DNA of 64,000 nucleotides, taken from Propionibacteriales bacterium (GTDB taxonomy: Bacteria > Actinomycetota > Actinomycetes > Propionibacteriales > Nocardioidaceae). The stretch is taken from positions 62,001 to 126,000 of the forward strand of contig JAPLCA010000016.1 of the NCBI GenBank assembly GCA_026392465.1. The letters run 5' to 3'. The translations under genes were made by a program, and so were the position numbers. Positions within the stretch are counted from its first letter, which is position 1, and every line of letters begins with the position of its first letter. Below the pieces are notes generated by a model, which was not told the DNA's origin, ran no database searches, and worked only from the letters and a program-made list of their open reading frames with translations. Below, piece by piece: positions 37,244 through 46,020 of the stretch.

Positions 37244-38722
37244 TCAGGGGGCGGGCCGGACGCGGGGCGTGAGCACGTCGACGGGCGCGGCCTGCAGCGC
37301 CAGGCTCGCCTGGCGTCCGTCCGCGGTGTAGTGCGCCGTGCCGACGACGCCGCCCTCGGACCGGACCAGCACGGACGAGACGCCGTCGAGGTCGAGCACC
37401 CGGGAGAGGTCGACCCGCACCGTCGAGCCCGCGGGCACCGACACCTCGGCGCGGTCGCGGCGCGCGAGGTCGGGGCCTCGGCCCTCCAGCACGACGGTGC
37501 GACCCGCGTCGCCCGGCGCGGTGAGCAGCAGGTCGGGCTCGCCGACCGCTCCGCCGACGGGGACGAGCGCCCCGCCGGTCCAGGCCCCGACGTCCTCGAG
37601 CACCGAGAGGTCGCCGTCGGACGCCACCGTCGCGGAGGCCACCACCGGCACGTCGGAGACGACGCGCAGGGCCGCGGGACCGGTGCCGACGCTGGCGGGA
37701 AGGTCGACCCGGGTGACGCTGCCGGGCCGGACCCTGACCTCGTCGAGACCCTCCGGCGCGAACGGACCGTCCGGCCCCAGCACCTCCACCCGCGCCCGTG
37801 CCGTCGTCTCCCCCGGGTTGAGCACCGTGAGCGTCCGCGTGCCGCGGCCGACGAGCCCGGCGAGCACCACGCGGCGCTCCGGCGAGGCCATGGGGCTGAC
37901 CAGCTCCGAGCCCTGCGCCGTCCCGGTCGAGGTGTCGAGCGCGGCGACCGCGACCGCACCGCGACGTCGGGCCACGTGCACGCCGAGCACGTCCTCGCCG
38001 GCGGCGAGGTCGGAGAGCTGGAGGGTGCGGGTCGAGCCGGCCTCGACGACCAGGCCCTCGCCACCCACGGCGTCGACCTGACCCTCCGGCGACCAGAGGG
38101 TGACGTCGAGGACGGCGGGCGTCTCGGACAGGTTGGTGAGGACGAGGACGCCCAGGTGACGCTGCGCGGACCCGAGACCGGCGTACCAGGCGTCGTCGAC
38201 CACGCCGGGACAACGACCAACGACGAGCCCGTCGCCGCGGGCCGCGCCGAGGACGCCGGTGACGAAGCCGACCCCGCCCGAGCCCTCCCCACGCTGCGTG
38301 ACGAGGAGCGACCGGTCCCCGCGGCCGAGTGCACGGGCGAGGTCCGAGCGGACCCAGCGCCCGGGGTCGACGACGTCGGCGACCTCGTCACCGCCGGGTG
38401 AGACCTCGGCGGACGCGGACCGCCCGGCCGCGACCTGTCCGGTGACGAGGCCCGGGCCGCCCGCACAGGCGTACCGCGTCTCCTGCACGGGGACCGCGCG
38501 TGGCGCCGCTGCCTGCTCGTCGGAGGTCCCGACCAGCGCGGCGAGCAGCACGAGGAGCGCGGCGAGCGCAGGCAGGAGGGCGACGAGACCCGACCGTCGC
38601 ACTGCCGGGCGCGGCCGGCGGCCGGTCTCCCCGACAGCGCTGGACCGGCGACCGGGCCCACGACGGGGCCCACGACTGAGCCCACGACTGGGCTGGCGCT
38701 CCACGCGCCGTCCCCCACTCAC
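37244..38722 (-). CDS. DUF5719-family envelope protein
   Basis: The protein has 492 residues. A basic N-terminus and one membrane helix (about 45-65) precede an extracytoplasmic region made of repeated beta-sandwich-like units (VVLEGRGPDL, LSVLEDVGAW, VTRVDLPASV). DUF5719 proteins occur only in actinobacteria next to a large GT2 protein, as here. GTG 38722 overlaps the stop of that GT gene (GTGA), so they are coupled. They are probably partners in making or displaying an envelope glycan; the chemistry is unknown. Confidence 0.85.
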   Translation of the reverse strand: MSGGRRVERQPSRGLSRGPRRGPGRRSSAVGETGRRPRPAVRRSGLVALLPALAALLVLLAALVGTSDEQAAAPRAVPVQETRYACAGGPGLVTGQVAAGRSASAEVSPGGDEVADVVDPGRWVRSDLARALGRGDRSLLVTQRGEGSGGVGFVTGVLGAARGDGLVVGRCPGVVDDAWYAGLGSAQRHLGVLVLTNLSETPAVLDVTLWSPEGQVDAVGGEGLVVEAGSTRTLQLSDLAAGEDVLGVHVARRRGAVAVAALDTSTGTAQGSELVSPMASPERRVVLAGLVGRGTRTLTVLNPGETTARARVEVLGPDGPFAPEGLDEVRVRPGSVTRVDLPASVGTGPAALRVVSDVPVVASATVASDGDLSVLEDVGAWTGGALVPVGGAVGEPDLLLTAPGDAGRTVVLEGRGPDLARRDRAEVSVPAGSTVRVDLSRVLDLDGVSSVLVRSEGGVVGTAHYTADGRQASLALQAAPVDVLTPRVRPAP

Positions 38723-41604
38723 GAGCGGACCCCGTCGGTGCGGACGCGGCGCCCACCGCCGGGCGCGACGTCGAGGGGCGGTGCGTCGTCGGCGGACGGC
38801 CGTCGACGCACCGGTGCGGTCAGCACGACGGCGACGAGCCAGAGCAGCACCTGACCCGCGGCGAGGAACGGCCGCCAGGCGGGTGCCTCGGGACGGGCCG
38901 GCTGCGTCGGCTCGGCCAGCGTCCAGACCCGCGACGTCGGCGACTCGCTGCCCGACGGCTCGAGCCCCGGCGCGGCGTCGAGGGCGCGGGCGACCGCCGT
39001 GTCGACGTCGGGCGCGTAGACGGCGTCGACGCCGAGGTCGGACAGGCTGCTCACGGCCTGCGCGCCGGGAGCCGACACGAGCCGCTCCACGGCGTCGACC
39101 AGGGCACGACGCGACGACTCGGGCGGGCGCAGGCCCTCGGCACCGATGAGCGGCCCCTCCCCCCGCACGACCTCGACCTCGAGTCCGCGCGCGGTCGTGC
39201 CGGTGACGACGACGGTGTCGGCGCCCCGGTCGGTCAGGAACGCCGGCACGGTGTCCGGTCGGCCGCGCTCGAGCGGGTCGTCGACGCCGCGCACGACCCA
39301 CCAGGCAGCCGTGCCGACCGGCAGCAGGAGGGCCACGAGCACCGTCGCCCCGACCCAGGCGCGACCTCGCCCCTCGACGAGCGGCGGCACCCCCACGAGC
39401 GCAGCCGTCCCGAGCGCGAGCGCCACCGCGCCCGCCGGGACGCCCACCCACGCCCGCACGTCGACGGACGTGCCCGGGACGCCGCCCGGCAGCACGACGC
39501 CGAGCACCGCCACGCCGAGGCCGAGGAGGGCGAGGGTCCAGCAGACGACCACGGCGGCGCGCGTGGCACGCGAGGCCAGGGCGGCCACGGCGAGCACCAC
39601 GAGACCGACGCCGAGCCAGACCGGCGCCTGCTCGGGCGCACCCGCGCGACCGACGACGAGACCCAGAGCGGTCCGCCAGCCCGGCTCGCCACCCGCGAGC
39701 AGCGACCCGCTCTCCCACCACCAGAGCCCAGGGTGCAGGACGCGCCCGACGATCCACGGCCCGAGCAGCAGGAGGGCCACGCCGAGACCGAGCAGGAGCC
39801 GACGCACCAGGCGGGGGTCGAGCGCCGCGACGACCAGCGCACCGAGCAGGGCGAGCGGCAGGACGACGGGCGCGAAGGCGGCGCCGACGGCGACCCACAC
39901 GCCCCACCGCACGGCGGTCCGCCAGGACGCGCGCTGCGAGAGCGGGTCGACGCCCGCGACCTGCAGCGTGGTCACGACGACGACGGGCAGCACGACGAGG
40001 GCGACGACGGTGCCGAGCCGTCCCTGGGCCACCGCACCGGAGGCGGCGACGGTGAGGCCGTACCCGACGGCCCAGACGATCCTCAGCCGGCGGTGGTCGG
40101 TGAGCCTGCGGCCGAGCCGGTGGGCCGTGAGCGCAGCGAGCGGCACCGCGAGCAGCAGCAGGACGGCCACGACCAGACCGGGCGACGGCCAGACCGGGGT
40201 CGACGCCACCGCCAGCAGCAGCACCGCCGGCGACACCAGGCCGGTGCCGCCGAGGCCGATCTCGTGCGACCGCTCGAACCACAGGCGCCACCAGTCGCCG
40301 GCGGAGCCCGGCGTCACACCCAGGGCACCGCCGGTCAGGATGCTGTCGCCCGCGCCGGCCAGCAGCGAGCGACCCGCGACGAGCGAGAGGGCGACGAGTG
40401 CCCCGACCGTGACCAGCCAGGGGCGCCGCACCCAGAGCGGCGGGCCGTCCTCCAGCGGTACGTCGTCCTCGCCACCGTCGTCGAGCGTCGAGCGGCGGCC
40501 CGTGGTCTCGACCGCCTCGGGCCGCACCAGGGCCGCGACGACGTCGCGCGCGGTGTCGAAGCCGTGCCGGTAGGGCAGCCAGAACGGCGCGAACAGGTGC
40601 CGGACGGCGCGGTCGTCGCGGCGGGCGGTGGCCGCCCGGCGGCGCCGCGCCGCCCGGAGCCGGCCCGGTCGTCCGTAGACGGAGGCGACCGCCTGCAGCT
40701 GGTCACCGGCCGCCTCCGGGTGGGCGGAGAGCACGAGACCGAGCGCCCGCAGCAGCGAGCCGACGAGCAGGCGCACGTACTGCCACCAGAAGCGCGGGCC
40801 GGACGTGTTCGCCAGCATGGTGTGCAGTGCGGCACGGCGCTGCTCGCCCGGCTCGACGTCGCCGGCCGCACGCCGACGGACCCCCCGACGCGACGCCTCG
40901 GCGTGGAAGATCACCGCGCGCGGGGCGATCCGCGTGCGGTAGCCGGCCCGCGCGACGCGCCAGCCGAGGTCGATGTCGTCGAAGTACAGCGGCAGGTCCG
41001 GGGACAGCCCGTCGAGCTCGTCCCACACGTCGCGTCGCACGAGCATGCCCGCGGTGTCGACCGCGAGCACGTCCTTCGCCCAGTCGTGCTGACCGGCGTC
41101 GGGCTCCCCCGTCTCGAGGCCGGTCTCGCGGACGCCGGTCGACGTGACGGTCAGCCCGACCTCGAGCAGACGACGCAACGACGGCCACTCGCGGATCTTG
41201 GGCCCGACCACGGCGACGTCGTCAGCGGCGGTGGCCTCGTCGAGCAGGGCGGCCAGAGCGCCAGGCTCCACGATCGCGTCGTCGTGCAGCAGCCACAGCC
41301 AGTCGGTGCGGGGCATCGCCTCGACCGCGAGCCGCACGGCGGCGCCGAACCCCGTGCCGGCCGGGGCGTAGGTCACGCGGTCGGGGCCGAAGGCCTCGCG
41401 CACGAGGTCGGGGCCGTCGTCGGTCGAGCTGACGTCGACCACGCGCCAGCTGGACGGTGCGTGCTCGAGCGCCGAGAACGACGCGAGCACCTGCGGCAGC
41501 CAGCGGCCGCCGTCGTGGGTCACGAGGACCGCGCCCACCGTGGGCGGCGCGGTGCGCCAGGCCGGGAGGGCGGCTGCGTCCTCGTCGGTCACGCGCTCGT
41601 CCAT
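38719..41604 (-). CDS. Large GT2 glycosyltransferase with polytopic C-terminal half
   Basis: The protein has 961 residues. Residues about 25-300 form a GT2 domain (VLVTHDGGRWL, DDAIVEPGALAALL, LYFDDIDLGWRVARAGY). From about 400 there are ten or more membrane segments, then an outside tail of about 150 residues and a last helix. The layout matches mycobacterial Rv3255-3256 region proteins that add sugars to envelope polymers. ATG 41604 is chosen over TTG 41613. It is translationally coupled to the DUF5719 gene. Confidence 0.88.
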   Translation of the reverse strand: MDERVTDEDAAALPAWRTAPPTVGAVLVTHDGGRWLPQVLASFSALEHAPSSWRVVDVSSTDDGPDLVREAFGPDRVTYAPAGTGFGAAVRLAVEAMPRTDWLWLLHDDAIVEPGALAALLDEATAADDVAVVGPKIREWPSLRRLLEVGLTVTSTGVRETGLETGEPDAGQHDWAKDVLAVDTAGMLVRRDVWDELDGLSPDLPLYFDDIDLGWRVARAGYRTRIAPRAVIFHAEASRRGVRRRAAGDVEPGEQRRAALHTMLANTSGPRFWWQYVRLLVGSLLRALGLVLSAHPEAAGDQLQAVASVYGRPGRLRAARRRRAATARRDDRAVRHLFAPFWLPYRHGFDTARDVVAALVRPEAVETTGRRSTLDDGGEDDVPLEDGPPLWVRRPWLVTVGALVALSLVAGRSLLAGAGDSILTGGALGVTPGSAGDWWRLWFERSHEIGLGGTGLVSPAVLLLAVASTPVWPSPGLVVAVLLLLAVPLAALTAHRLGRRLTDHRRLRIVWAVGYGLTVAASGAVAQGRLGTVVALVVLPVVVVTTLQVAGVDPLSQRASWRTAVRWGVWVAVGAAFAPVVLPLALLGALVVAALDPRLVRRLLLGLGVALLLLGPWIVGRVLHPGLWWWESGSLLAGGEPGWRTALGLVVGRAGAPEQAPVWLGVGLVVLAVAALASRATRAAVVVCWTLALLGLGVAVLGVVLPGGVPGTSVDVRAWVGVPAGAVALALGTAALVGVPPLVEGRGRAWVGATVLVALLLPVGTAAWWVVRGVDDPLERGRPDTVPAFLTDRGADTVVVTGTTARGLEVEVVRGEGPLIGAEGLRPPESSRRALVDAVERLVSAPGAQAVSSLSDLGVDAVYAPDVDTAVARALDAAPGLEPSGSESPTSRVWTLAEPTQPARPEAPAWRPFLAAGQVLLWLVAVVLTAPVRRRPSADDAPPLDVAPGGGRRVRTDGVRS

Positions 41605-41655
41605 GCTCGCCAACCTAGCGGGGCGCGAAAGGTCCCGCCGTGCCGGCGGGGCGGC

Positions 41656-41910
41656 TCAGGCGCGCTTCTTCAGCTTGCGTCGCTCGCGCTCGGAGAGACC
41701 GCCCCAGATGCCGAACCGCTCGTCGTGCGCGAGCGCGTAGTCGAGACACTCGCCGCGCACGTCGCACGTGAGGCAGACCCGCTTCGCCTCGCGCGTGGAG
41801 CCGCCCTTCTCGGGGAAGAAGGCCTCCGGGTCGGTCTGGGCACAGAGCGCACGCTCCTGCCACATGAGCTCCTCTTCGGGGGACAGTGGCAGACCCAGAT
41901 CGAATGACAT
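41656..41910 (-). CDS. whiB2: WhiB-family iron-sulfur transcription factor WhiB2/WhmD
   Basis: The protein has 84 residues. Four Cys (23, 46, 49, 55) ligate a [4Fe-4S] cluster sensitive to NO and oxygen; GIWGG (67-71) and the Arg/Lys tail bind sigma-A and DNA. The sequence is close to WhmD/WhiB2, needed for septation, and the location next to DUF3499/metallopeptidase matches Rv3260c. The promoter has a near-consensus form and its mRNA is apparently leaderless. Confidence 0.97.
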   Translation of the reverse strand: MSFDLGLPLSPEEELMWQERALCAQTDPEAFFPEKGGSTREAKRVCLTCDVRGECLDYALAHDERFGIWGGLSERERRKLKKRA

Positions 41911-41946
41911 GTCCGTAATTACACGCCTGGCGCTGCCATACGTCAA
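41911..41946 (-). promoter_or_regulatory. whiB2 promoter, near-consensus and leaderless
   Basis: On the minus strand TTGACG (41946-41941), 17-nt spacer, TGTAAT (41923-41918), then 7 bases to the ATG at 41910. It is the best -35/-10 pair I see in the window. Confidence 0.75.
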
Positions 41947-42046
41947 GCCGAATTGCACGATCCGCGTGGTCTCCGGCGTGTCGCGCGGTGCGACAGGGGT
42001 CCGGACGGGGCGGCCCGTCGGGCGGGGCCCCTGGGAGGATGGCGCC

Positions 42047-42718
42047 GTGACGACTCTCGCCGACCTGCTCCCCGCCGTGCGTGAGCCCGGCCGCCCGCTC
42101 CTCACCTGGGACGACCGCGGCACGGGCGAACGGGTGGAGCTCAGCGCCACCACGACCGCCAACTGGGTGGCGAAGACGTCGTCGCTGCTCGTCGACGAGC
42201 TCGACGTCGAGCCGGGCACGCGCGTGCGCGTGGGGCTGCCGACGCACTGGCTGCGCTTCGTCTGGCTGCTGTCGTGCTGGACGGTGGGCGCGGTCGTCGT
42301 GGAGGACGACGCCGCGGTCGGCGTGAGCGGACCGGAGCTCCAGGGCGACGAGCCGGTCCGGCTGGCGGCGTCGCTGCGGCCGCTCGGCGGACGGTTCGTC
42401 GAGCCGCCGACCGGCTTCGTCGACCTCGCCACGGTCGTGCCGGGCCAGCCCGACGTGTTCGTGCCGCTCGACCCGCCGACGCCCTCCTCCCCCGCGATCG
42501 ACCTCGGGGCGACGGGCTCGCTCGACCACGCCGCGCTGCTCGCCGCCTGCCCGCCCGACCCGCGGCGTCTGGTGGTGCGGCCCGGGTCCCTCGACCGCGA
42601 CGTGCGGCTGCTCGTGTCGGCTCTGCGCGCCGGAGGATCGGTCGTGGCCGTCGCGGGAGCCGACGACGACGTGCTGGCCCGCGTGGCGGAGCAGGAGCGC
42701 GCCGAGGTCGTCGCCTGA
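42047..42718 (+). CDS. TIGR03089-family protein
   Basis: The protein has 223 residues. The actinobacterial TIGR03089 family looks like the first third of an AMP-binding (acyl-adenylate) enzyme: LLTWDDRGTGERVELSATTTANWVAKTS and VGLPTHWLRFVWLLSCWTVG. ATP- and acyl-binding motifs of full enzymes are absent. GTG 42047 is preceded by GGAGG. It corresponds to Rv3268 beside the LCP gene Rv3267. Function is unknown. Confidence 0.88.
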   Translation: MTTLADLLPAVREPGRPLLTWDDRGTGERVELSATTTANWVAKTSSLLVDELDVEPGTRVRVGLPTHWLRFVWLLSCWTVGAVVVEDDAAVGVSGPELQGDEPVRLAASLRPLGGRFVEPPTGFVDLATVVPGQPDVFVPLDPPTPSSPAIDLGATGSLDHAALLAACPPDPRRLVVRPGSLDRDVRLLVSALRAGGSVVAVAGADDDVLARVAEQERAEVVA

Positions 42719-42795
42719 GCGGATCCTCTACACTTTCGACGGCCGCTCGCAGGTCCCCTCCCCGCTGCCAGACCACAGGAAGGCCCTCCGCCCGG

Positions 42796-43668
42796 ATGAG
42801 CCGACAGCGCGTGAACACCAGCCCGCCCTCCGCCGTCCCCGGGCTCACCAAGGTCGGCGGACGTCCTCCCCTCGGCGCCTACCTCGCGGACGTGGTGCGC
42901 CACCGCGAGTTCATCCAGGCGCTGGCACGCTTCCGGATCGAGGCCGACAACGGGCGGAACCGGCTGGGCATGGCCTGGGTCGTCCTGCGACCGCTGCTCA
43001 ACGCCGGCGTGTACGGGCTCGTGTTCGGGTTCGTGCTCCAGACCAGCCGCGGCGTGGACGACTTCGTCGCGTTCCTCGTCATCGGCGTGCTGATGTTCGA
43101 GTACTTCTCGACCTCCTTCTCCACCGGGGCGAAGTCGATCACCACGAACGCGGCCCTCGTGCAGAGCCTCGCCTTCCCGCGCATGGCGCTGCCCCTGGCG
43201 CTGGTGGCCGAGCGGTTCCTGCAGTTCGTGCCGATGGTGGGCGTGATGGCGGCCTTCGCGATCGGGTACGGCAACCTGCCCGACCTCGAGTGGCTGCTGC
43301 TGGTGCCCCTGGTGGCGCTCTTCACGGTCTTCAACACCGGTCTGGCGCTCATCACCGCGCGGCTCACCGTGCACTTCCGCGACCTGACCAACCTGCTGCC
43401 GTTCATCTCGCGGATGTTCTTCTACACCTCGGGCATCTTCTACAGCATCGACCAGCGCTTCGACCCCGGGACGACGTTCCGGACGGTGGCCGACGCGCAG
43501 CCGATCCACGAGTTCCTCTCCCTGGGCCGGGCGGTGCTGCTGGACGGCCCCGACTACGCGATGCCGTGGCACTTCTGGGGGTACGCGGCGGCGTGGTCCG
43601 TGGCCGTGCTCGTGCTCGGCACGATCTTCTTCTGGGCGGCGGAGGAGCGGTATGGCCGGACCGACTGA
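42796..43668 (+). CDS. wzm: Polysaccharide ABC exporter permease (Wzm/TagG type)
   Basis: The protein has 290 residues and six membrane segments in the ABC-2 layout (RLGMAWVVLRPLLNAGVYGLV first). It carries lipid-linked polysaccharide across the membrane with the ATPase encoded next, whose start lies inside this gene (17-nt overlap). With the adjacent LCP ligases, the cargo is probably a wall teichoic-acid-like polymer or galactan. ATG 42796 has a weak AGGAAGG site about 13 bases upstream. Confidence 0.9.
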   Translation: MSRQRVNTSPPSAVPGLTKVGGRPPLGAYLADVVRHREFIQALARFRIEADNGRNRLGMAWVVLRPLLNAGVYGLVFGFVLQTSRGVDDFVAFLVIGVLMFEYFSTSFSTGAKSITTNAALVQSLAFPRMALPLALVAERFLQFVPMVGVMAAFAIGYGNLPDLEWLLLVPLVALFTVFNTGLALITARLTVHFRDLTNLLPFISRMFFYTSGIFYSIDQRFDPGTTFRTVADAQPIHEFLSLGRAVLLDGPDYAMPWHFWGYAAAWSVAVLVLGTIFFWAAEERYGRTD

Positions 43669-44446
43669 GTCCCCCCTCGGCGACCCCCGGGGCGCGGGCG
43701 ACGCACGCCGTCCGGTGGTCGTCGTCGACGACGTGCACGTGGAGTACAAGGTGCTCTCCACCGGCAAGCGTGCCGGGCCCGCGGAGACCGGGCGCCGCCT
43801 GCTGCAGCGCTCCGGCGGCACCCGGACCGTCCACGCCCTGAAGGGTGTGTCGTTCACGGCCTACGAGAACGACAGCATCGGCGTCATCGGCTCGAACGGG
43901 TCGGGCAAGTCGACGCTCATGCGCGCGATCACCGGTCTCACGCCCACGTCCCGGGGCAGCATCCACGCGGCGTCACGGCCCAGCATGCTCGGTGTCGGTG
44001 CCGCCCTCATCAAGGACCTCTCGGGCGAGCGCAACGTCATCCTCGGCGGTCTCGCCCTCGGACTCAGCCGCGCGGAGATCGAGGCGAAGTACGAGGACAT
44101 CGTCGACTTCTCCGGCATCCGCGACTTCATCGACCTGCCGATGCGGACCTACTCCTCCGGCATGACGGCGCGGCTGAAGTTCGCCATCGCCACGGCCCGT
44201 GACCACGAGATCCTCATCGTCGACGAGGCGCTCGCGGTCGGCGACCAGGCGTTCCGCCAGCGCAGCGAGGCGCGGATCCGCGAGATCCGCGACGGCGCCG
44301 GGACCGTGTTCCTCGTGAGCCACTCGATGCGCTCGATCCGCGACACCTGCAACCGGGTGCTGTGGATCGACCGCGGCGTGCTCGTCATGGACGGCGCCAC
44401 GGACGAGGTCGTCGACGCCTACGAGCAGTCCCGCTCGACCCCGTAG
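43652..44446 (+). CDS. wzt: Polysaccharide ABC exporter ATPase (Wzt/TagH type)
   Basis: The protein has 264 residues. Walker A GSNGSGKST (about 80-88), signature YSSGMTAR, Walker B ILIVDEALAVGD and the switch His in VSHSMRSI are intact. There is no C-terminal carbohydrate-binding domain, so export does not depend on a modified non-reducing end. It pairs with the overlapping Wzm gene. It ends 12 bases before the stop of the convergent LCP gene, with no obvious hairpin between them. Confidence 0.92.
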   Translation: MAGPTESPLGDPRGAGDARRPVVVVDDVHVEYKVLSTGKRAGPAETGRRLLQRSGGTRTVHALKGVSFTAYENDSIGVIGSNGSGKSTLMRAITGLTPTSRGSIHAASRPSMLGVGAALIKDLSGERNVILGGLALGLSRAEIEAKYEDIVDFSGIRDFIDLPMRTYSSGMTARLKFAIATARDHEILIVDEALAVGDQAFRQRSEARIREIRDGAGTVFLVSHSMRSIRDTCNRVLWIDRGVLVMDGATDEVVDAYEQSRSTP

Positions 44447-44458
44447 TCCCCGAGCAGC

Positions 44459-45943
44459 TCAGCAGGCCGCCGCGAGGTCCTCGACGTTGTTCGCCTGCGC
44501 GCCGCTCTCGTCGGGCGTGGCGGTCGGGCTCGGCGTCGGGACCGACGGCGTCGTGGGCGTGGGCGTCGTCGGGCTCGCCGTCGGCGTCGGCGTGCCGGCG
44601 CCGGGCGAGGCACCGGAACCCGCGGGGCGCTCGCTGGCGCGGATGGCGTCCTTGATCAGCCGGTGGATCTGGACGTAGTCGGGGTCGACGACCGAGATCA
44701 GCGGCGGCACGAGCGAGACGGTGCGGATCTTGGTCGACCGCGCCTTGAGCGCGAGGTCGGCGAACTCGCCCAGCTCCTCCGACGGCATGTTCGTGGAGAT
44801 GAGCTGCGCCCCCGACTTCGCGATGTCGGTGGCGTTGAGCAGCACCTTCTGCGGACTGAGCTGGTCGAGCATGGCGCTCATGAGGCACTTCTGGCGGCCC
44901 ATGCGCGTGAAGTCGTCGGACTGGACCCGGCTGCGCGCGTACCAGAGCGCCTCGTTGCCGTCGAGGCGCTGTCGTCCCGGCTCGAGGTAGCGCTGCTGGT
45001 CGAGGTCGTCGTGGCCGAACATCGCCAGCCGCGTCCTGACGTCGATCTCGACCCCGCCGACCGCGTCGACGAGGGCGCTGAAACCGCGCAGGTTGATCAT
45101 CACGTAGTAGTTGATGGGCAGGTCCGTGACGCCCTCGACCGCGTCGATCGTGGCCTCCAGGCCCGGGTCCTTGGCCCCCGGGTAGAGGTCGGTGCGGCCC
45201 TCGGCCTCGGTGTGCACCGCGTTGAGGAGGCACTCGGAGCCGCAGTTGTAGCCGTAGGGGTAGAGCTCGCGCATGGGCGAACCGGGCCGGAACGGCACGT
45301 CCTCGAGGTTGCGCGGCAGCGAGACGAGCACGGTGCTGCCGGTCGAGGCGTCGATGCTGACCACGGTCATCGAGTCGGGACGGATGCCGGTGCGGCCCTT
45401 GCCGGAGTCCGAGCCGATCAGCAGGATGTTGTACCGGCCCTGCAGCGGCGGGCTGGTCGACGTGGCGGTGAAGACCTCCTGCACGGCCTGTCGACCGGCG
45501 TTGCTGACCTGCGACGCGTACAGCGCGACGCCGAGCACACCGGCCACCAGGGCCGTGTTGAGCACGAGCACGACCGCCGCCCGCGCCCGGGTCAGCTGCA
45601 GGGGTCGCGCCAGGCGCCAGGCGTCGACGAACAGGGCCGTCCACGCGACCGCCGCCGCGGCGACACCGAAGCGGAACACCTGCAGGACGTCGGGGTCGGT
45701 GACGAGGCCGATCAGGCCGGCGCGGTCGTGGCGGTAGGACAGGGCCAGCCAGCCCAGGGCGACGAGCCCGAGCGCGTACACGCCGAGCGCGATCCGCCCG
45801 ACCCAGCGGTGGCCGACGGCGAGCTGCGCGGACCCGGGTGCGACGGCGGACAGCAGGCAGAGGCGCAGCGCTCGACGGAACCGGGCCCTGGGGGGAAGCT
45901 CCTCGGTGCTCGGGCTGAGCACCTTGGCTCGACGACGGGTCAT
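44459..45943 (-). CDS. LytR-CpsA-Psr (LCP) ligase with four N-terminal membrane helices
   Basis: The protein has 494 residues. About four hydrophobic segments (residues 25-165) are followed by the LCP domain (about 175-420; ILLIGSDSGKGRTGIRPDSM, VSLPRNLEDVP, ALWYARSRVQSDDFTRMGRQ) and a Pro/Thr-rich tail. LCP enzymes transfer undecaprenyl-linked polymers to peptidoglycan; Asp and Arg residues for pyrophosphate binding are present. It is a paralogue of the next LCP gene, 77 bases upstream on the same strand. Confidence 0.92.
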   Translation of the reverse strand: MTRRRAKVLSPSTEELPPRARFRRALRLCLLSAVAPGSAQLAVGHRWVGRIALGVYALGLVALGWLALSYRHDRAGLIGLVTDPDVLQVFRFGVAAAAVAWTALFVDAWRLARPLQLTRARAAVVLVLNTALVAGVLGVALYASQVSNAGRQAVQEVFTATSTSPPLQGRYNILLIGSDSGKGRTGIRPDSMTVVSIDASTGSTVLVSLPRNLEDVPFRPGSPMRELYPYGYNCGSECLLNAVHTEAEGRTDLYPGAKDPGLEATIDAVEGVTDLPINYYVMINLRGFSALVDAVGGVEIDVRTRLAMFGHDDLDQQRYLEPGRQRLDGNEALWYARSRVQSDDFTRMGRQKCLMSAMLDQLSPQKVLLNATDIAKSGAQLISTNMPSEELGEFADLALKARSTKIRTVSLVPPLISVVDPDYVQIHRLIKDAIRASERPAGSGASPGAGTPTPTASPTTPTPTTPSVPTPSPTATPDESGAQANNVEDLAAAC

Positions 45944-46020
45944 GGTTCCTCGCGGCTGGGGGTCCTGGCGAAGACCCATGATCCCCCACGGGCCCAAGAG
46001 GCACGGACGAGCACGTCGAC

